Assembly: GCA_902530325.1 (NCBI GenBank)
Contig: CACAAB010000007.1
Coordinates: 1 to 59,840 of the forward strand
DNA: 59,840 nucleotides
Source of the DNA: an uncultured SAR116 cluster alpha proteobacterium
Lineage (GTDB): Bacteria; Pseudomonadota; Alphaproteobacteria; Puniceispirillales; Marisalimonadaceae
Direction of reading: 5' to 3'
The notes beneath the pieces were generated by a model. It ran no database searches. It saw only the letters and a program-made list of their open reading frames with translations, and was not told the origin of the DNA. The position numbers and the translations under genes are program-made. Position 1 is the stretch's first letter, and the number at the start of each line of letters is the position of its first letter. Positions 8,144-16,862 of the stretch are shown here, piece by piece.

Positions 8144-9067
8144 ATGATCAAAGAATCAGAAACATTTGAAGGAACATGGCCATTTCTGCCTAATTTTTTT
8201 GATGGAAATGGTTTTCGAATGCATTACGTAGAAGAGGGGCCAAGACAGGCTAATCCAATTATTCTTCTACATGGCGAACCTACCTGGGGCTACTTATATA
8301 GAAAATTCATACCTGAATTGTCAAAATCATATAGGGTTGTTGTTCCAGATATGATGGGTTTTGGTAAATCAGAAACTCCGCAAGATAAAGAATATACTTT
8401 AAAAACTCATGTTGAAAACCTGAGTAGATTAATTGACTATTTAAAATTAACCAATATCACATTTGTTGGTCAAGATTGGGGTGGTCCGATAACAGCTGCA
8501 TATTCAATTAGAAATCTTAATAAAGTTAAAAGTTTTGTTTTAATTAATACATTATTTGGTTATAGCAAAGAACAAAGACCTAAAGATTTATCTCCTTGGT
8601 TTCAGTGGATAAATAAACATTATCAAGATAAAACATTAGAAGGTATTCTAGGTGAACTTGGATCTACCCTTCTTTCTGTTATGAAGATACCCAACTTTAC
8701 AAATAATAACATTATTAATGATACATGGATAAATGCTTATTCATCTCAGTTTCCTGATAGAGCAAGTTGTATAGGAGCTATTAATTTCCCATTAGATGCT
8801 CTTTTAAATAGGATTGTTCCTTATATTGTAGAAGGCATTAAACAAGGTGACCTTAAGTCTTTATGTTCGAAACCAGCCATTTTGGCATATGGAATGAAAG
8901 ATAAAGCAATAGAACCAGACTATGCCATAAGAGATTTTAAAGCTCTTTTTCCTGGTTCTAAGGTTGTCGAAATGCCAAATGCTGGTCATTATTCTCAAGA
9001 AGATGAACCAGAGCTTTTAATAAACTTAATAAAAGAATTCATGACAGAAAATGAAAAAAAATTATGA
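8144..9067 (+). CDS. Haloalkane dehalogenase-like alpha/beta hydrolase (HLD-I type)
   Basis: A 307-residue hydrolase whose motifs closely follow the DhlA-type subfamily. The loop HGEPTWGYLYR (43-53) precedes the nucleophile elbow GQDWGG, with D111 as nucleophile and W112 as halide-stabilising residue. The acid is probably D253 in GMKDK and the base H282 in AGHYSQED. DhlA-like enzymes split carbon-halogen bonds hydrolytically to alcohol plus halide. An aspartate nucleophile followed by tryptophan argues against an ordinary serine esterase. AGAAGG lies 8 bases before the ATG. The last four bases overlap the start of the DUF952 gene. Actual dehalogenation is inferred. Confidence 0.8.
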   Translation: MIKESETFEGTWPFLPNFFDGNGFRMHYVEEGPRQANPIILLHGEPTWGYLYRKFIPELSKSYRVVVPDMMGFGKSETPQDKEYTLKTHVENLSRLIDYLKLTNITFVGQDWGGPITAAYSIRNLNKVKSFVLINTLFGYSKEQRPKDLSPWFQWINKHYQDKTLEGILGELGSTLLSVMKIPNFTNNNIINDTWINAYSSQFPDRASCIGAINFPLDALLNRIVPYIVEGIKQGDLKSLCSKPAILAYGMKDKAIEPDYAIRDFKALFPGSKVVEMPNAGHYSQEDEPELLINLIKEFMTENEKKL

Positions 9068-9411
9068 ATTTAGTTTATAAAGTCTGTTCTAAAGATGAAT
9101 GGGATAAAGCAATTTTAAATAAATTTTATGGCGGATCAGAAATCGATAATAAAGATGGTTTCATTCATTTGTCTGCAAAAAAACAATTGAATGAAACGGT
9201 AACAAAACATTTTCGAGGAAAGAAAAATTTGCTAGTTATCTCCTTTAGCACTAAGAAAATACAAGATAATCTTAAATGGGAAGTTTCTAGAAATGGTGAT
9301 CTTTTTCCTCATTACTACGGGAATTTAGAAACAAAATTTGCAGAAAAGACTTATAATTTACACTTAAATGCTAATGGCATCCATGAATTTCCTGAAAACT
9401 TTTTCTCCTAA
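9064..9411 (+). CDS. DUF952 family protein
   Basis: A 115-residue small protein with the DUF952 pattern: an opening strand (NLVYKVCSKDEW), DGFIHLSAKKQL in the middle, and a W-E pair before FPHYYG. Function of the family is unknown; it is often found beside hydrolases. It shares an ATGA overlap with the dehalogenase-like gene, so it is translationally coupled. Its 3' end overlaps the convergent glycosyltransferase gene by 48 bases, and both reading frames look genuine there. Confidence 0.75.
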   Translation: MNLVYKVCSKDEWDKAILNKFYGGSEIDNKDGFIHLSAKKQLNETVTKHFRGKKNLLVISFSTKKIQDNLKWEVSRNGDLFPHYYGNLETKFAEKTYNLHLNANGIHEFPENFFS

Positions 9412-10443
9412 AAAACTTTTTAAAAAATTTTTTTCTGCTTGAAGACCATATTTTTGTCTTAAATTTTTATTATTTATAGCTTCTTTTAAAACATTAGCCA
9501 AATTTTCTTCATTCATAGGATCTACACACCAACCTGTTTTTGAGTCAATTACAGCATCTGTTACTCCTCCATCTAAACCTGCAATTGACGGAATTTTGTA
9601 AGCAGCTGCTTCTACATAAGAGATACCAAAACCTTCAATAGAGTTGTTCACTTTATATGATGGCATTACAAAAACATCAGAATTCTCTAAAAATTTTTGT
9701 TTTAAATTACTGTTTATTTTTCCAGCCAGGAATACGTTGTTCGATAAATTCAATTTTTTAATATTTTCTTTCAATTCTTCTAATTGTAATCCCTCACCAC
9801 AAATATTCCACTTGAAAGGTTTCAATAAGTTATTTGCATTTAAATATGATAAGCATCTTAATACTGGAAGGATGCCTTTTCTTTTTTCCAGTCTACAAAT
9901 TGTTAAAAGAGAGGTTACTTCTGACTTCACTGTAGATTTTATTTTATTTTTTGATATTTTTTCAAGTGAATAAGTAGGAGGAATAACTACTTTTTTTGTG
10001 TTTGAAATTTTTAATTTATTAATCAAATTAGCTGTGTAATGAGAACTACAAATTATACAAGAAACTCTGTTCAAAGATTTTTTTATTTTTTCAAGTTTTT
10101 TTTCTTTTCCTAAAAATTCTTGTCCATGAGCAAAGACATATATTTTATTGATGCTTTTAGGTACAGCATTTAAAGATTTCCAGCTGTCACATATGATAAC
10201 ATCATCATGTTTACAAATTATTTTTAAAAATTTTTTTTTGATATATGGTCTGAATATTTTGGGAGAAAAATTGTTGTGAATATTAATTTTAAAATTTGAA
10301 GCGCTATATTTTTTTGAAAGAAAATGATCTGGGAAAATATGTATCTCATTATTGATTGATAATCTTTTACAAATTGAATCCATAACATTTTGCATGCCTC
10401 CAGTTCGAGGGGGAAAAGTTTGTGTAACAATCATATACTTCAT
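9364..10443 (-). CDS. Glycosyltransferase family 4 protein
   Basis: A 359-residue GT-B glycosyltransferase. The N-terminus MIVTQTFPPRTGGMQ is the usual GT4 glycine-loop start. The C-terminal half has ICRLEKRKG (nucleotide-sugar domain start), ICGEG, FVMPSY and the retaining-enzyme motif EGFGISYVEAAA with two glutamates spaced E-x7-E. It transfers a sugar from a nucleotide donor, probably in glycolipid or polysaccharide synthesis, but no neighbouring gene points to a specific product. The last 48 bases overlap the DUF952 gene tail to tail. An isolated GT4 gene in a streamlined genome may act on a membrane lipid. Confidence 0.85.
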   Translation of the reverse strand: MKYMIVTQTFPPRTGGMQNVMDSICKRLSINNEIHIFPDHFLSKKYSASNFKINIHNNFSPKIFRPYIKKKFLKIICKHDDVIICDSWKSLNAVPKSINKIYVFAHGQEFLGKEKKLEKIKKSLNRVSCIICSSHYTANLINKLKISNTKKVVIPPTYSLEKISKNKIKSTVKSEVTSLLTICRLEKRKGILPVLRCLSYLNANNLLKPFKWNICGEGLQLEELKENIKKLNLSNNVFLAGKINSNLKQKFLENSDVFVMPSYKVNNSIEGFGISYVEAAAYKIPSIAGLDGGVTDAVIDSKTGWCVDPMNEENLANVLKEAINNKNLRQKYGLQAEKNFLKSFLGEKVFRKFMDAISI

Positions 10444-10534
10444 AAATATCTACTATAATTAAAATTAAATTAAATCAAAATGTCTGGTTAAATATCATCT
10501 CATATTATAGAGTAAATCAATTTTGGAGGTTATT

Positions 10535-11137
10535 ATGTTTAAATTAACGTTTAGTCCTGCTTCTCCATATGTACGTAAGGTTTTATTATCAGCTTATAGA
10601 GCTGGAATTCAAGATGAATTAGAACTTGTTAAGGCAGGAAGTGAAAATGATACCTTACTAAGAGGTAAAAACCCTCTTGGAAAAATCCCAGTATTACAAA
10701 AACCTGACGGAGGTTTTTTATTTGATAGTAGAGTAATTGTTGACCATTTAAATAAATTAGGAGGTGGATTAATACCTGAAAATGGTTCAGAAAGAGACAT
10801 CATATTAAGTAGATCAGCTCTTGCTGAAGGGTTAACTGACGCATCACTTCTTGTTGTTTATTCAGATAGATATGCAGGAGGTGAGACACCTTCGAAATTA
10901 TGGCTAGATTTACAATTAGGTAAAATAGATAAAACATTAGATTTTTTGGAAATTGATATTATTAACTGGTCAAACCCAAAAGGGTTTGACGCGGCAAACA
11001 TTGCCTTAGCCACTGCACTTGACTACATGTCATTTAGAAATGTTAGAGACTGGAAATCAAACAGACCAAAAATAAGTCAATGGTTTAATAATGTTTCATT
11101 AAAACTTATAGGTTTTGCTGAAACAGCTCCTAAATAA
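10535..11137 (+). CDS. Glutathione S-transferase family protein
   Basis: A 200-residue GST. The thioredoxin-like N-domain begins MFKLTFSPASPYVRKV, so S8 or S11 lies where GSTs have their activating residue. The cis-proline motif NPLGKIPVL and the glutathione-contact D-S-R in LFDSRVIVDHL follow, then an all-helical C-domain. The start is the ATG at 10535, with GGAGG 6 bases upstream. A TTG four codons earlier lies inside that site and is rejected. It converges with the glycerate kinase gene. Substrate unknown. Confidence 0.85.
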   Translation: MFKLTFSPASPYVRKVLLSAYRAGIQDELELVKAGSENDTLLRGKNPLGKIPVLQKPDGGFLFDSRVIVDHLNKLGGGLIPENGSERDIILSRSALAEGLTDASLLVVYSDRYAGGETPSKLWLDLQLGKIDKTLDFLEIDIINWSNPKGFDAANIALATALDYMSFRNVRDWKSNRPKISQWFNNVSLKLIGFAETAPK

Positions 11138-11146
11138 TAAGTAAAT

Positions 11147-12394
11147 CTAAGGTTGAACTAAAACAGCTCTAAAGTCATTTACATTCGTTAAGGTAGGTGA
11201 AGTGAAAATTAAATCATCTATTTTTTCAAAAAATTCATAGGAGTTATTAGCATTTAAATAATTGATTGGATTTAAATTTTTTATGAACGCTTTTTTTAGA
11301 GTTTCCTCTGAGATATATGCTCCGGCATTATCCTCAACACCATCTATCCCATCTGTATCAATTGCGAGACAATTTATACCATTTGTATTTTTTAGGTTAA
11401 TTGCCATTGAAAGCATAAATTCAGTATTTCTACCTCCTTTACCATTACCCTTAACAGTCACTGTAGTTTCTCCACCAGATAAAAGTAATATTGGCTTTTG
11501 TAAGTTAATATCTTGATATTTTTTTTCTTTTTTAATTTTCATCGCTAACTCAGCCATTTTTTTACCTTCAATTTTAGACTCTCCCTCAAGTGAATCTGAG
11601 ATAATGACAGGAATGAAATCTTGTTTTTTAGCTTCTTCAGCTGCTTTTTTTAGAGCCATCATTGGGGTTGCAAGCATATATTCAGGAGATTTATTTAATT
11701 TTGGTAATGTGTTTTTTATAATAATATCATTTAACTGATTATTAATTGAAATCTCATATTTTTCTAATATTTTAATTGAATCTTTATTTAAGCCATTGGC
11801 CTGTATAGTTGGGCCTGAACCAATATATGCAGGGTCATCTCCAGGGATATCAGATATCATATAAGTTGTAAGTTTTGCTGGATAGATTGCTTGAGCAAGA
11901 CGACCACCTTTGATTTGAGATAAAGATCGTCTTACAATATTCATTTCATCTATTGGAGCACCACAACGTAAAAGTTCCTTATTTATTCTTTGTTTTTCTT
12001 CAAAACTAACACCTTTTGCAGGCAGTGTAAGTAAAGATGATGCTCCACCTGAAATTAGAAAAACTACATGATCGTCTTTTGATGATTGTGTGGCTAATTC
12101 CAATATCTTTTTAGATGCTAATAAACCATTTTTATCTGGTTCGGGATGAGAGGCTTCAACAATGTTTATAAATTTAGTTTTAGTATAATGACCATACCTA
12201 GTTACTACTAAACCCTCTAAAGGACCATCATAAGTGTTTTCGAATTCTTGTGCCATACTTGCACCTGCTTTACCTGCACCTAATACAATCAGTTTACCTT
12301 TTGGCTTTTGAGGAAGATTTCTAAATTTACCTCTTGGTTTAGCTGCATCAAGTGCAGATTTCATAATCAATTTGAGTGATTTTTCAAAATTCAT
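11147..12394 (-). CDS. Glycerate 2-kinase / hydroxypyruvate reductase-annotated family (TtuD, MOFRL)
   Basis: A 415-residue two-domain enzyme. The N-domain has the GAGKAGASMAQ loop, SHPEPDKNG, ISGGASSLL and the SDIPGDD motif. The C-terminal MOFRL domain has LLSGGETTVTV, GKGGRNTEFML and DTDGIDG. Family members phosphorylate D-glycerate to 2-phosphoglycerate; older annotations call them hydroxypyruvate reductase. Here the role fits well: tartrate-type dehydrogenases (1.8 and 44.2 kb) and glucosylglycerate phosphorolysis (18-19.9 kb) both can yield glycerate, which this enzyme would feed into lower glycolysis. Single-gene unit on the minus strand. Confidence 0.88.
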   Translation of the reverse strand: MNFEKSLKLIMKSALDAAKPRGKFRNLPQKPKGKLIVLGAGKAGASMAQEFENTYDGPLEGLVVTRYGHYTKTKFINIVEASHPEPDKNGLLASKKILELATQSSKDDHVVFLISGGASSLLTLPAKGVSFEEKQRINKELLRCGAPIDEMNIVRRSLSQIKGGRLAQAIYPAKLTTYMISDIPGDDPAYIGSGPTIQANGLNKDSIKILEKYEISINNQLNDIIIKNTLPKLNKSPEYMLATPMMALKKAAEEAKKQDFIPVIISDSLEGESKIEGKKMAELAMKIKKEKKYQDINLQKPILLLSGGETTVTVKGNGKGGRNTEFMLSMAINLKNTNGINCLAIDTDGIDGVEDNAGAYISEETLKKAFIKNLNPINYLNANNSYEFFEKIDDLIFTSPTLTNVNDFRAVLVQP

Positions 12395-12484
12395 AATAAA
12401 TTTGCAATTTTAGTTAGTTTCTTAAAGAATGACTTTATAAGTTTTTAAATTCAATCATTAAATAAATTAAAGTGCAGGTATGAA

Positions 12485-13273
12485 ATGGCTATTATAGAAA
12501 ATAAATTAATTGGTAATACTTTGTTAGTAACTATTAATAATCCTTCAAAACGAAATTCAATGATCATTGGTTTTCACGATGAATTACAATCAACGATCAA
12601 AATGGGTGAAGAAAATAAGGATGTAAACTCAATCATCATAACTGGTGCAGGAGATTTCTTTTGTGCAGGTGGTGACCTGAATGGTCTCAAAACAAGAAGA
12701 TCAATGACAGAAAATGAGAGATATAATGCGTTAGGTCAGTTAAATGGAACAATTCAAGCGATATATGACTGCTCAAAACCAATTATTGCAGCTATTGAAG
12801 GTGGAGCTGCTGGTGCAGGTGTTTCATTAGCTATGGCTTGTGATTTAGTCGTGATGAGTGAACATACATTTTTTTCCTTAGCTTATGTTAAAATTGGATT
12901 AACACCTGATGGCAATGCAACTAAATTCTTATCTGAGACTATGCCACGTCAAATGCTTGCTGAAATGGCAATGATAGGAGGTAAAATAGATGCCTCTAGA
13001 TTATATCAAATAGGGGCTATTAATGTTTTGTCTCAAAAAGGAAATGCAAAAGAAACTGCTTTGGAATTATCTAAAAATTTCGATAATCTCCCAAAAAATT
13101 CACTTTCTAGAATTAAGAAATTATCTAGATCTGCTTATGGAAATAATTTTTCAGAGCAGCTCCTAATGGAAACTGATTTAATGGTGAAATCTATGGGTGA
13201 CAAAGAGAGCATAGAGGGTATTGATGCTTTCTTAGAAAAAAGGGAACCGAATTATAAAAAATTAAGAAACTAG
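12485..13273 (+). CDS. Enoyl-CoA hydratase/isomerase (crotonase) family protein
   Basis: A 262-residue crotonase. The oxyanion segments are visible as GAGDFFCAGGDL and AAIEGGAAGAGVSLAMACD. In the active-site loop, KIGLTPDGNATKFL replaces the usual glutamate-bearing PEI-x-LGxIPG, with aspartate in PDGN. The second acid position (AEMAM) keeps glutamate. This pattern is common in isomerase-like crotonases and not in classical hydratases. Acts on acyl-CoA esters in the cytoplasm. It is divergent from the glycerate kinase gene and lies 32 bases before the lytic transglycosylase gene. Substrate unknown. Confidence 0.85.
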   Translation: MAIIENKLIGNTLLVTINNPSKRNSMIIGFHDELQSTIKMGEENKDVNSIIITGAGDFFCAGGDLNGLKTRRSMTENERYNALGQLNGTIQAIYDCSKPIIAAIEGGAAGAGVSLAMACDLVVMSEHTFFSLAYVKIGLTPDGNATKFLSETMPRQMLAEMAMIGGKIDASRLYQIGAINVLSQKGNAKETALELSKNFDNLPKNSLSRIKKLSRSAYGNNFSEQLLMETDLMVKSMGDKESIEGIDAFLEKREPNYKKLRN

Positions 13274-13305
13274 ATTGTCTGGCATATTGATTGCTTATCA
13301 AAAGT

Positions 13306-13998
13306 ATGAAGTTATTTAAAACATCAATAATATTTACTATGTCTTTTCTTATATTATCTAAGGAAGCTTTCGCAGATAATACTGACAAATTAAAGTTATG
13401 CGAAAATACAATCGAAAGTATAGAGTTACAAACTGATATTCCAAAAGGGCTTCTTCTTGGTATAGGAAAAGCTGAGGCAATTAGAAAAATAAAAAATAAA
13501 TTTGTTATATGGCCTTGGACATTAAATCATGCTGGCAAAAGTATGTTTTTTGATACGAAAAAACAAATGAGAAATTATGTTTTTAAAAATTTAAAAAGAA
13601 ATGATTTTAATATTGATGTTGGTTGTATGCAGATTAATATCAAATGGCATAAAAATAATTTTAAGAAGATATCCGACATGTTTGAGGTTAATCCTAATAT
13701 TTCGTATGCAGCTTCATTTTTACAACAATTAAAAAATAAACATGGTTCATGGGATAAAGCAATTAAGCACTACCACTCTTCTGATCCAAAAAAAAATATA
13801 CCTTATCTAATTAAAGTTAAAAGTTTTTGGAATGAAGTTGAAGAAGATAAAATAATCAAAGCTAAAAATATTAAATATGAAAGTTTTAAAAAAATAAATG
13901 AAACTTCACTCGCTAATATGATTAAAAAAAGGCAACCTTATTTGTTTGAGAGAATAGAGAAAGTTGAATTTTTTAGAAATATATTCTCACAAAATTAA
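13306..13998 (+). CDS. Secreted lytic transglycosylase-like protein (SLT domain)
   Basis: A 230-residue exported protein. A basic, hydrophobic signal peptide (residues 1-23, ending EAFA) precedes an SLT-type domain. The probable catalytic glutamate is in LLLGIGKAEA, followed by WPWTLNHAGKSMFF, the GLMQI-like motif DVGCMQIN, and the closing SYAASFLQQL and HY motifs. The family cleaves peptidoglycan between MurNAc and GlcNAc. This WPWTLN subtype is typical of alphaproteobacteria. I chose ATG 13306 because it opens the signal peptide; a TTG five codons earlier has no better ribosome-binding site. It may serve wall remodelling or envelope-spanning structures; the flagellar genes are far away. Confidence 0.8.
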   Translation: MKLFKTSIIFTMSFLILSKEAFADNTDKLKLCENTIESIELQTDIPKGLLLGIGKAEAIRKIKNKFVIWPWTLNHAGKSMFFDTKKQMRNYVFKNLKRNDFNIDVGCMQINIKWHKNNFKKISDMFEVNPNISYAASFLQQLKNKHGSWDKAIKHYHSSDPKKNIPYLIKVKSFWNEVEEDKIIKAKNIKYESFKKINETSLANMIKKRQPYLFERIEKVEFFRNIFSQN

Positions 13999-14077
13999 AT
14001 TAATTAATTGATTAAAAATTAAATAACGTAAATAGTTAAACTGTTATTTATTTAATTTTTATTGTGAGGTTTTGAGC

Positions 14078-14749
14078 ATGAATGTAAAGGAAGCTTTCAT
14101 TTCAAGAAGATCAGTTAGAAGGTTTCTTCCAGACCCGATACCAAAAGACAAGATAAAAAATATTTTAGAGTGTTCTGCTTTTGCGCCAAGTGGACATAAT
14201 ATACAGCCTTGGCATGTATATGTTGTAGAAGGTGAAAAAAAGCAAGCAATTACAAATTCTATTTTAGAGTCTATTGAAAATGGTTCTGCAAAAAATTTTA
14301 AACAAGAATTTGATTATTATCCAACTGAGTGGTTTGAACCATTTATTTCTAGAAGAAGAGCAGTTGGTTTTGAACTTTATAAGCTTCTTAACATTAAAAG
14401 AGATGATTTTGAAGCTAGAGATAAACAAATGCAAGAAAATTTTCATTTTTTTGGTGCCCCCCTTGGAATGTTTATAACTATGGATAGACGGGTTGCAACA
14501 GGAACATTTATGGATATCGGTATGTTTATTCAGAGTATATTAGTGGGTGCTAGAGGAGAAGGATTGCATACCTGTGGTCAAGTTGCTTTTACGAGATTTC
14601 ATACTTTAATTGCAGACCATTTAGGTTTCAAAGAGAATGAAATGTTAGTATGTGGTGTTTCAATTGGTTACGAGGATAAAGATGCTCCTGAGAATGCTTT
14701 AAGAGTTGAAAAATTAAATTATAATGATTTTACTACTTTTTTTTCCTAA
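14078..14749 (+). CDS. Nitroreductase family protein
   Basis: A 223-residue FMN-dependent oxidoreductase. The N-terminal SRRSVRRFLPDPIP binds the FMN phosphate and APSGHNIQPWHVYVV is the second family signature. GMFIQSILVGARGEGLHTCGQ forms the dimer/FMN helix and GVSIGYED the C-terminal contact. The enzymes use NAD(P)H to reduce nitro, quinone or enone compounds as homodimers. The start is ATG 14078, with GAGG 8 bases upstream; a TTG two codons earlier is only 2 bases from that site. Physiological substrate unknown. Confidence 0.88.
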   Translation: MNVKEAFISRRSVRRFLPDPIPKDKIKNILECSAFAPSGHNIQPWHVYVVEGEKKQAITNSILESIENGSAKNFKQEFDYYPTEWFEPFISRRRAVGFELYKLLNIKRDDFEARDKQMQENFHFFGAPLGMFITMDRRVATGTFMDIGMFIQSILVGARGEGLHTCGQVAFTRFHTLIADHLGFKENEMLVCGVSIGYEDKDAPENALRVEKLNYNDFTTFFS

Positions 14750-14779
14750 CTTAATTTAACTTATATTAGACTAGTATAT

Positions 14780-16006
14780 ATGAAATTATTAAATCTTGAT
14801 AGTTCTAAAACTTACTCAATACCAGATTTATATCTGAATATAGGACATTTACTTGATCATTTTATGATGCTTATTTTTGCCAAGGCAGCATTTGATGCGG
14901 GTAGAGAATTTGGGTTATCTTATGAAGAAATTATTATTTATGGAACTTTAGGTGTAGTTTTATTTGGAGCTGCAGCACCCTTAGCGGGTTGGTTAGCTGA
15001 CAAATTTTCAAGAGCTATACTAATTACAATTTATCCTTTTGGTTTGGCCCTAGGTGCATTACTAACTGCTTTTTCAAATTCTGTAGGGATGTTAGGAATA
15101 TCATTAGGTATTCTTGGGTTTTTTGCAGCAATTTACCATCCTGTTGGTATTGCAATGATTACAAAAAGACCAGGTAAAGTAGGTTTGAGGCTAGGTATAA
15201 ATGGTGTTTGGGGTAATATGGGGGTAGCACTTGCACCAGTCCTAACAGGATTTCTTATAGCTTATGCTGATTGGAGACTAGCTTTCATGCTACCTGCAAT
15301 TTTTTGTAGTATATTTGGAATTACTCAATTACTTTCTTTTATAGAGTTAGAAGAAAATTCCTCAAATGCAAAATCAGAAATTCAAAATGAAAAAAATCAA
15401 GTTATAAAGGATGGATGGCAAACAGTTCTTATTTGCTTAAGTATTGTTACATTATCTGGAGGATTTATCTTTGGTTCAATGACATTTCTAATACCAAGAT
15501 TATTTGAAATCAATTTGTCAGAAATTTCAGATGATATTGCAATAACAGGAATATTAGCGGGATTAGTTTATGCTTTTGCTTCATTTGCTCAAATTGGTAC
15601 AGGTTGGTTGGCTGATAAAATTCCTCCAAAATATGTTTTATCAGCTATGGGTGTTGGTCAATTAATTTTCATTTACTTAGCAAGTTTTACATTTGATTAC
15701 AGTTTATTATTCATTATGTTAGCTGGAATGTTATTTGTCTTTGGGCAAGTTCCCATAACAGATATTATTTTGGTAAAATATGTTCAAGATAGTTGGAGAG
15801 GTCGAGTGCTTTCAATCAAGTTTATGGTTAACTTATGTGCTGGTGCTGCAGTTTTGCCTGCAATATCTATTTTGTTAAAAAATGGATTTGATTTTTCTGA
15901 CGTTTTAAAATCATTGGCTATTATATCAATAGCTGTAATTGTTTCTGGAATGCTTTTGCCTAATAAATCATCAAATTTTATTATGGCCAAACAAAAATCT
16001 TTATAA
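14780..16006 (+). CDS. MFS transporter, fosmidomycin-resistance-like subgroup
   Basis: A 408-residue, 12-segment major facilitator. Motif A in the first half is visible as GWLADKFSRA and in the second half as GWLADKIPPK. The segment GILGFFAAIYHPVGIAMITK matches the subgroup that contains the fosmidomycin resistance protein. Members of this subgroup are exporters or uptake carriers of small organic compounds; the drug name says little about function. The glucosylglycerate genes start 28 bases downstream, so it may be the first gene of that operon and could move a related solute. That link is inferred. Confidence 0.8.
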   Translation: MKLLNLDSSKTYSIPDLYLNIGHLLDHFMMLIFAKAAFDAGREFGLSYEEIIIYGTLGVVLFGAAAPLAGWLADKFSRAILITIYPFGLALGALLTAFSNSVGMLGISLGILGFFAAIYHPVGIAMITKRPGKVGLRLGINGVWGNMGVALAPVLTGFLIAYADWRLAFMLPAIFCSIFGITQLLSFIELEENSSNAKSEIQNEKNQVIKDGWQTVLICLSIVTLSGGFIFGSMTFLIPRLFEINLSEISDDIAITGILAGLVYAFASFAQIGTGWLADKIPPKYVLSAMGVGQLIFIYLASFTFDYSLLFIMLAGMLFVFGQVPITDIILVKYVQDSWRGRVLSIKFMVNLCAGAAVLPAISILLKNGFDFSDVLKSLAIISIAVIVSGMLLPNKSSNFIMAKQKSL

Positions 16007-16033
16007 AAATTTAATAATCCCTAACTTGTTGCC

Positions 16034-16858
16034 ATGAAAAATAGTCAAATATTTATTTTTACAGACCTTGATGGTTCATTATTAAATCATAATAATTTTG
16101 AGTTTAAGGAGATAAAAGATTTTATTTTAGATTGTATTAGAAATGGTATTAAGATTATACCAAACACTAGTAAGACAAATTCGGAAATTCAGGTGTTTCT
16201 TGACCAATTAGGACAAAATCTTCCTTTTATTGTTGAAAATGGTGCAGCAATACATAATCTTGACTTAGTTCATCCAAAAATCAAAGTTAAAAATAACTCT
16301 CTTGTTTTCAGTAGATCATTACCTGAAATTTTAAAGTTATTTGAAAAAAAAATTCCTAAAGATTTCCAAAAAAGGTGTTTTTTTTTAAAAGATATGAGCT
16401 CAATCGAACAAATGAAAATTCTTGGTCTTAATAAAAAATATTTGCCGTTTGCTCTTAATAGAGATTATTCAATACCATTAGTTTTTGAAGGCTCAAAGGA
16501 GATCGTAAATGAATTCACTAGTCTTTTAAAAGAAATTGGCATGAAACTGCATGAAGGTGGAAGAATTTATAATATATGTGACGATTGTTCAAAAGGTAAA
16601 GCGATGATTACATTAATTGAAAAGTTAAAAAATGAATTCGATTTTAACTCTCATACAATAGTTGTAGGGGACAGTCCTAATGATATTTCAATGTTAAATG
16701 TTTCTGATCAACCTTGTATAATTCCTTTACCAAATAAAAAGAATTTATTTAATTTAAAAGATAAAAAAATAATTAGAGCAACTCAAACAGCACCACAAGG
16801 ATGGGAAGAAGTAGTAAGAGCATCGCTTAAAAAAATTAATTTTGAATTAGAAGGATAG
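16034..16858 (+). CDS. HAD phosphatase, mannosyl-/glucosyl-3-phosphoglycerate phosphatase family
   Basis: A 274-residue haloacid-dehalogenase phosphatase of the Cof-type fold. The catalytic motif FTDLDGSLL places the nucleophile D11 and acid D13; NTSKT is motif II; K188 in SKGKA is motif III; GDSPNDISML (212 onward) is the metal-binding motif IV. This motif order, the HEGGRIYN strand and the length match mannosyl-3-phosphoglycerate phosphatase and its glucosyl relatives. Four bases later the glucosyl-3-phosphoglycerate synthase gene begins. The expected reaction is dephosphorylation of glucosyl-3-phosphoglycerate to glucosylglycerate. Confidence 0.85.
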   Translation: MKNSQIFIFTDLDGSLLNHNNFEFKEIKDFILDCIRNGIKIIPNTSKTNSEIQVFLDQLGQNLPFIVENGAAIHNLDLVHPKIKVKNNSLVFSRSLPEILKLFEKKIPKDFQKRCFFLKDMSSIEQMKILGLNKKYLPFALNRDYSIPLVFEGSKEIVNEFTSLLKEIGMKLHEGGRIYNICDDCSKGKAMITLIEKLKNEFDFNSHTIVVGDSPNDISMLNVSDQPCIIPLPNKKNLFNLKDKKIIRATQTAPQGWEEVVRASLKKINFELEG

Positions 16859-16862
16859 TGAT

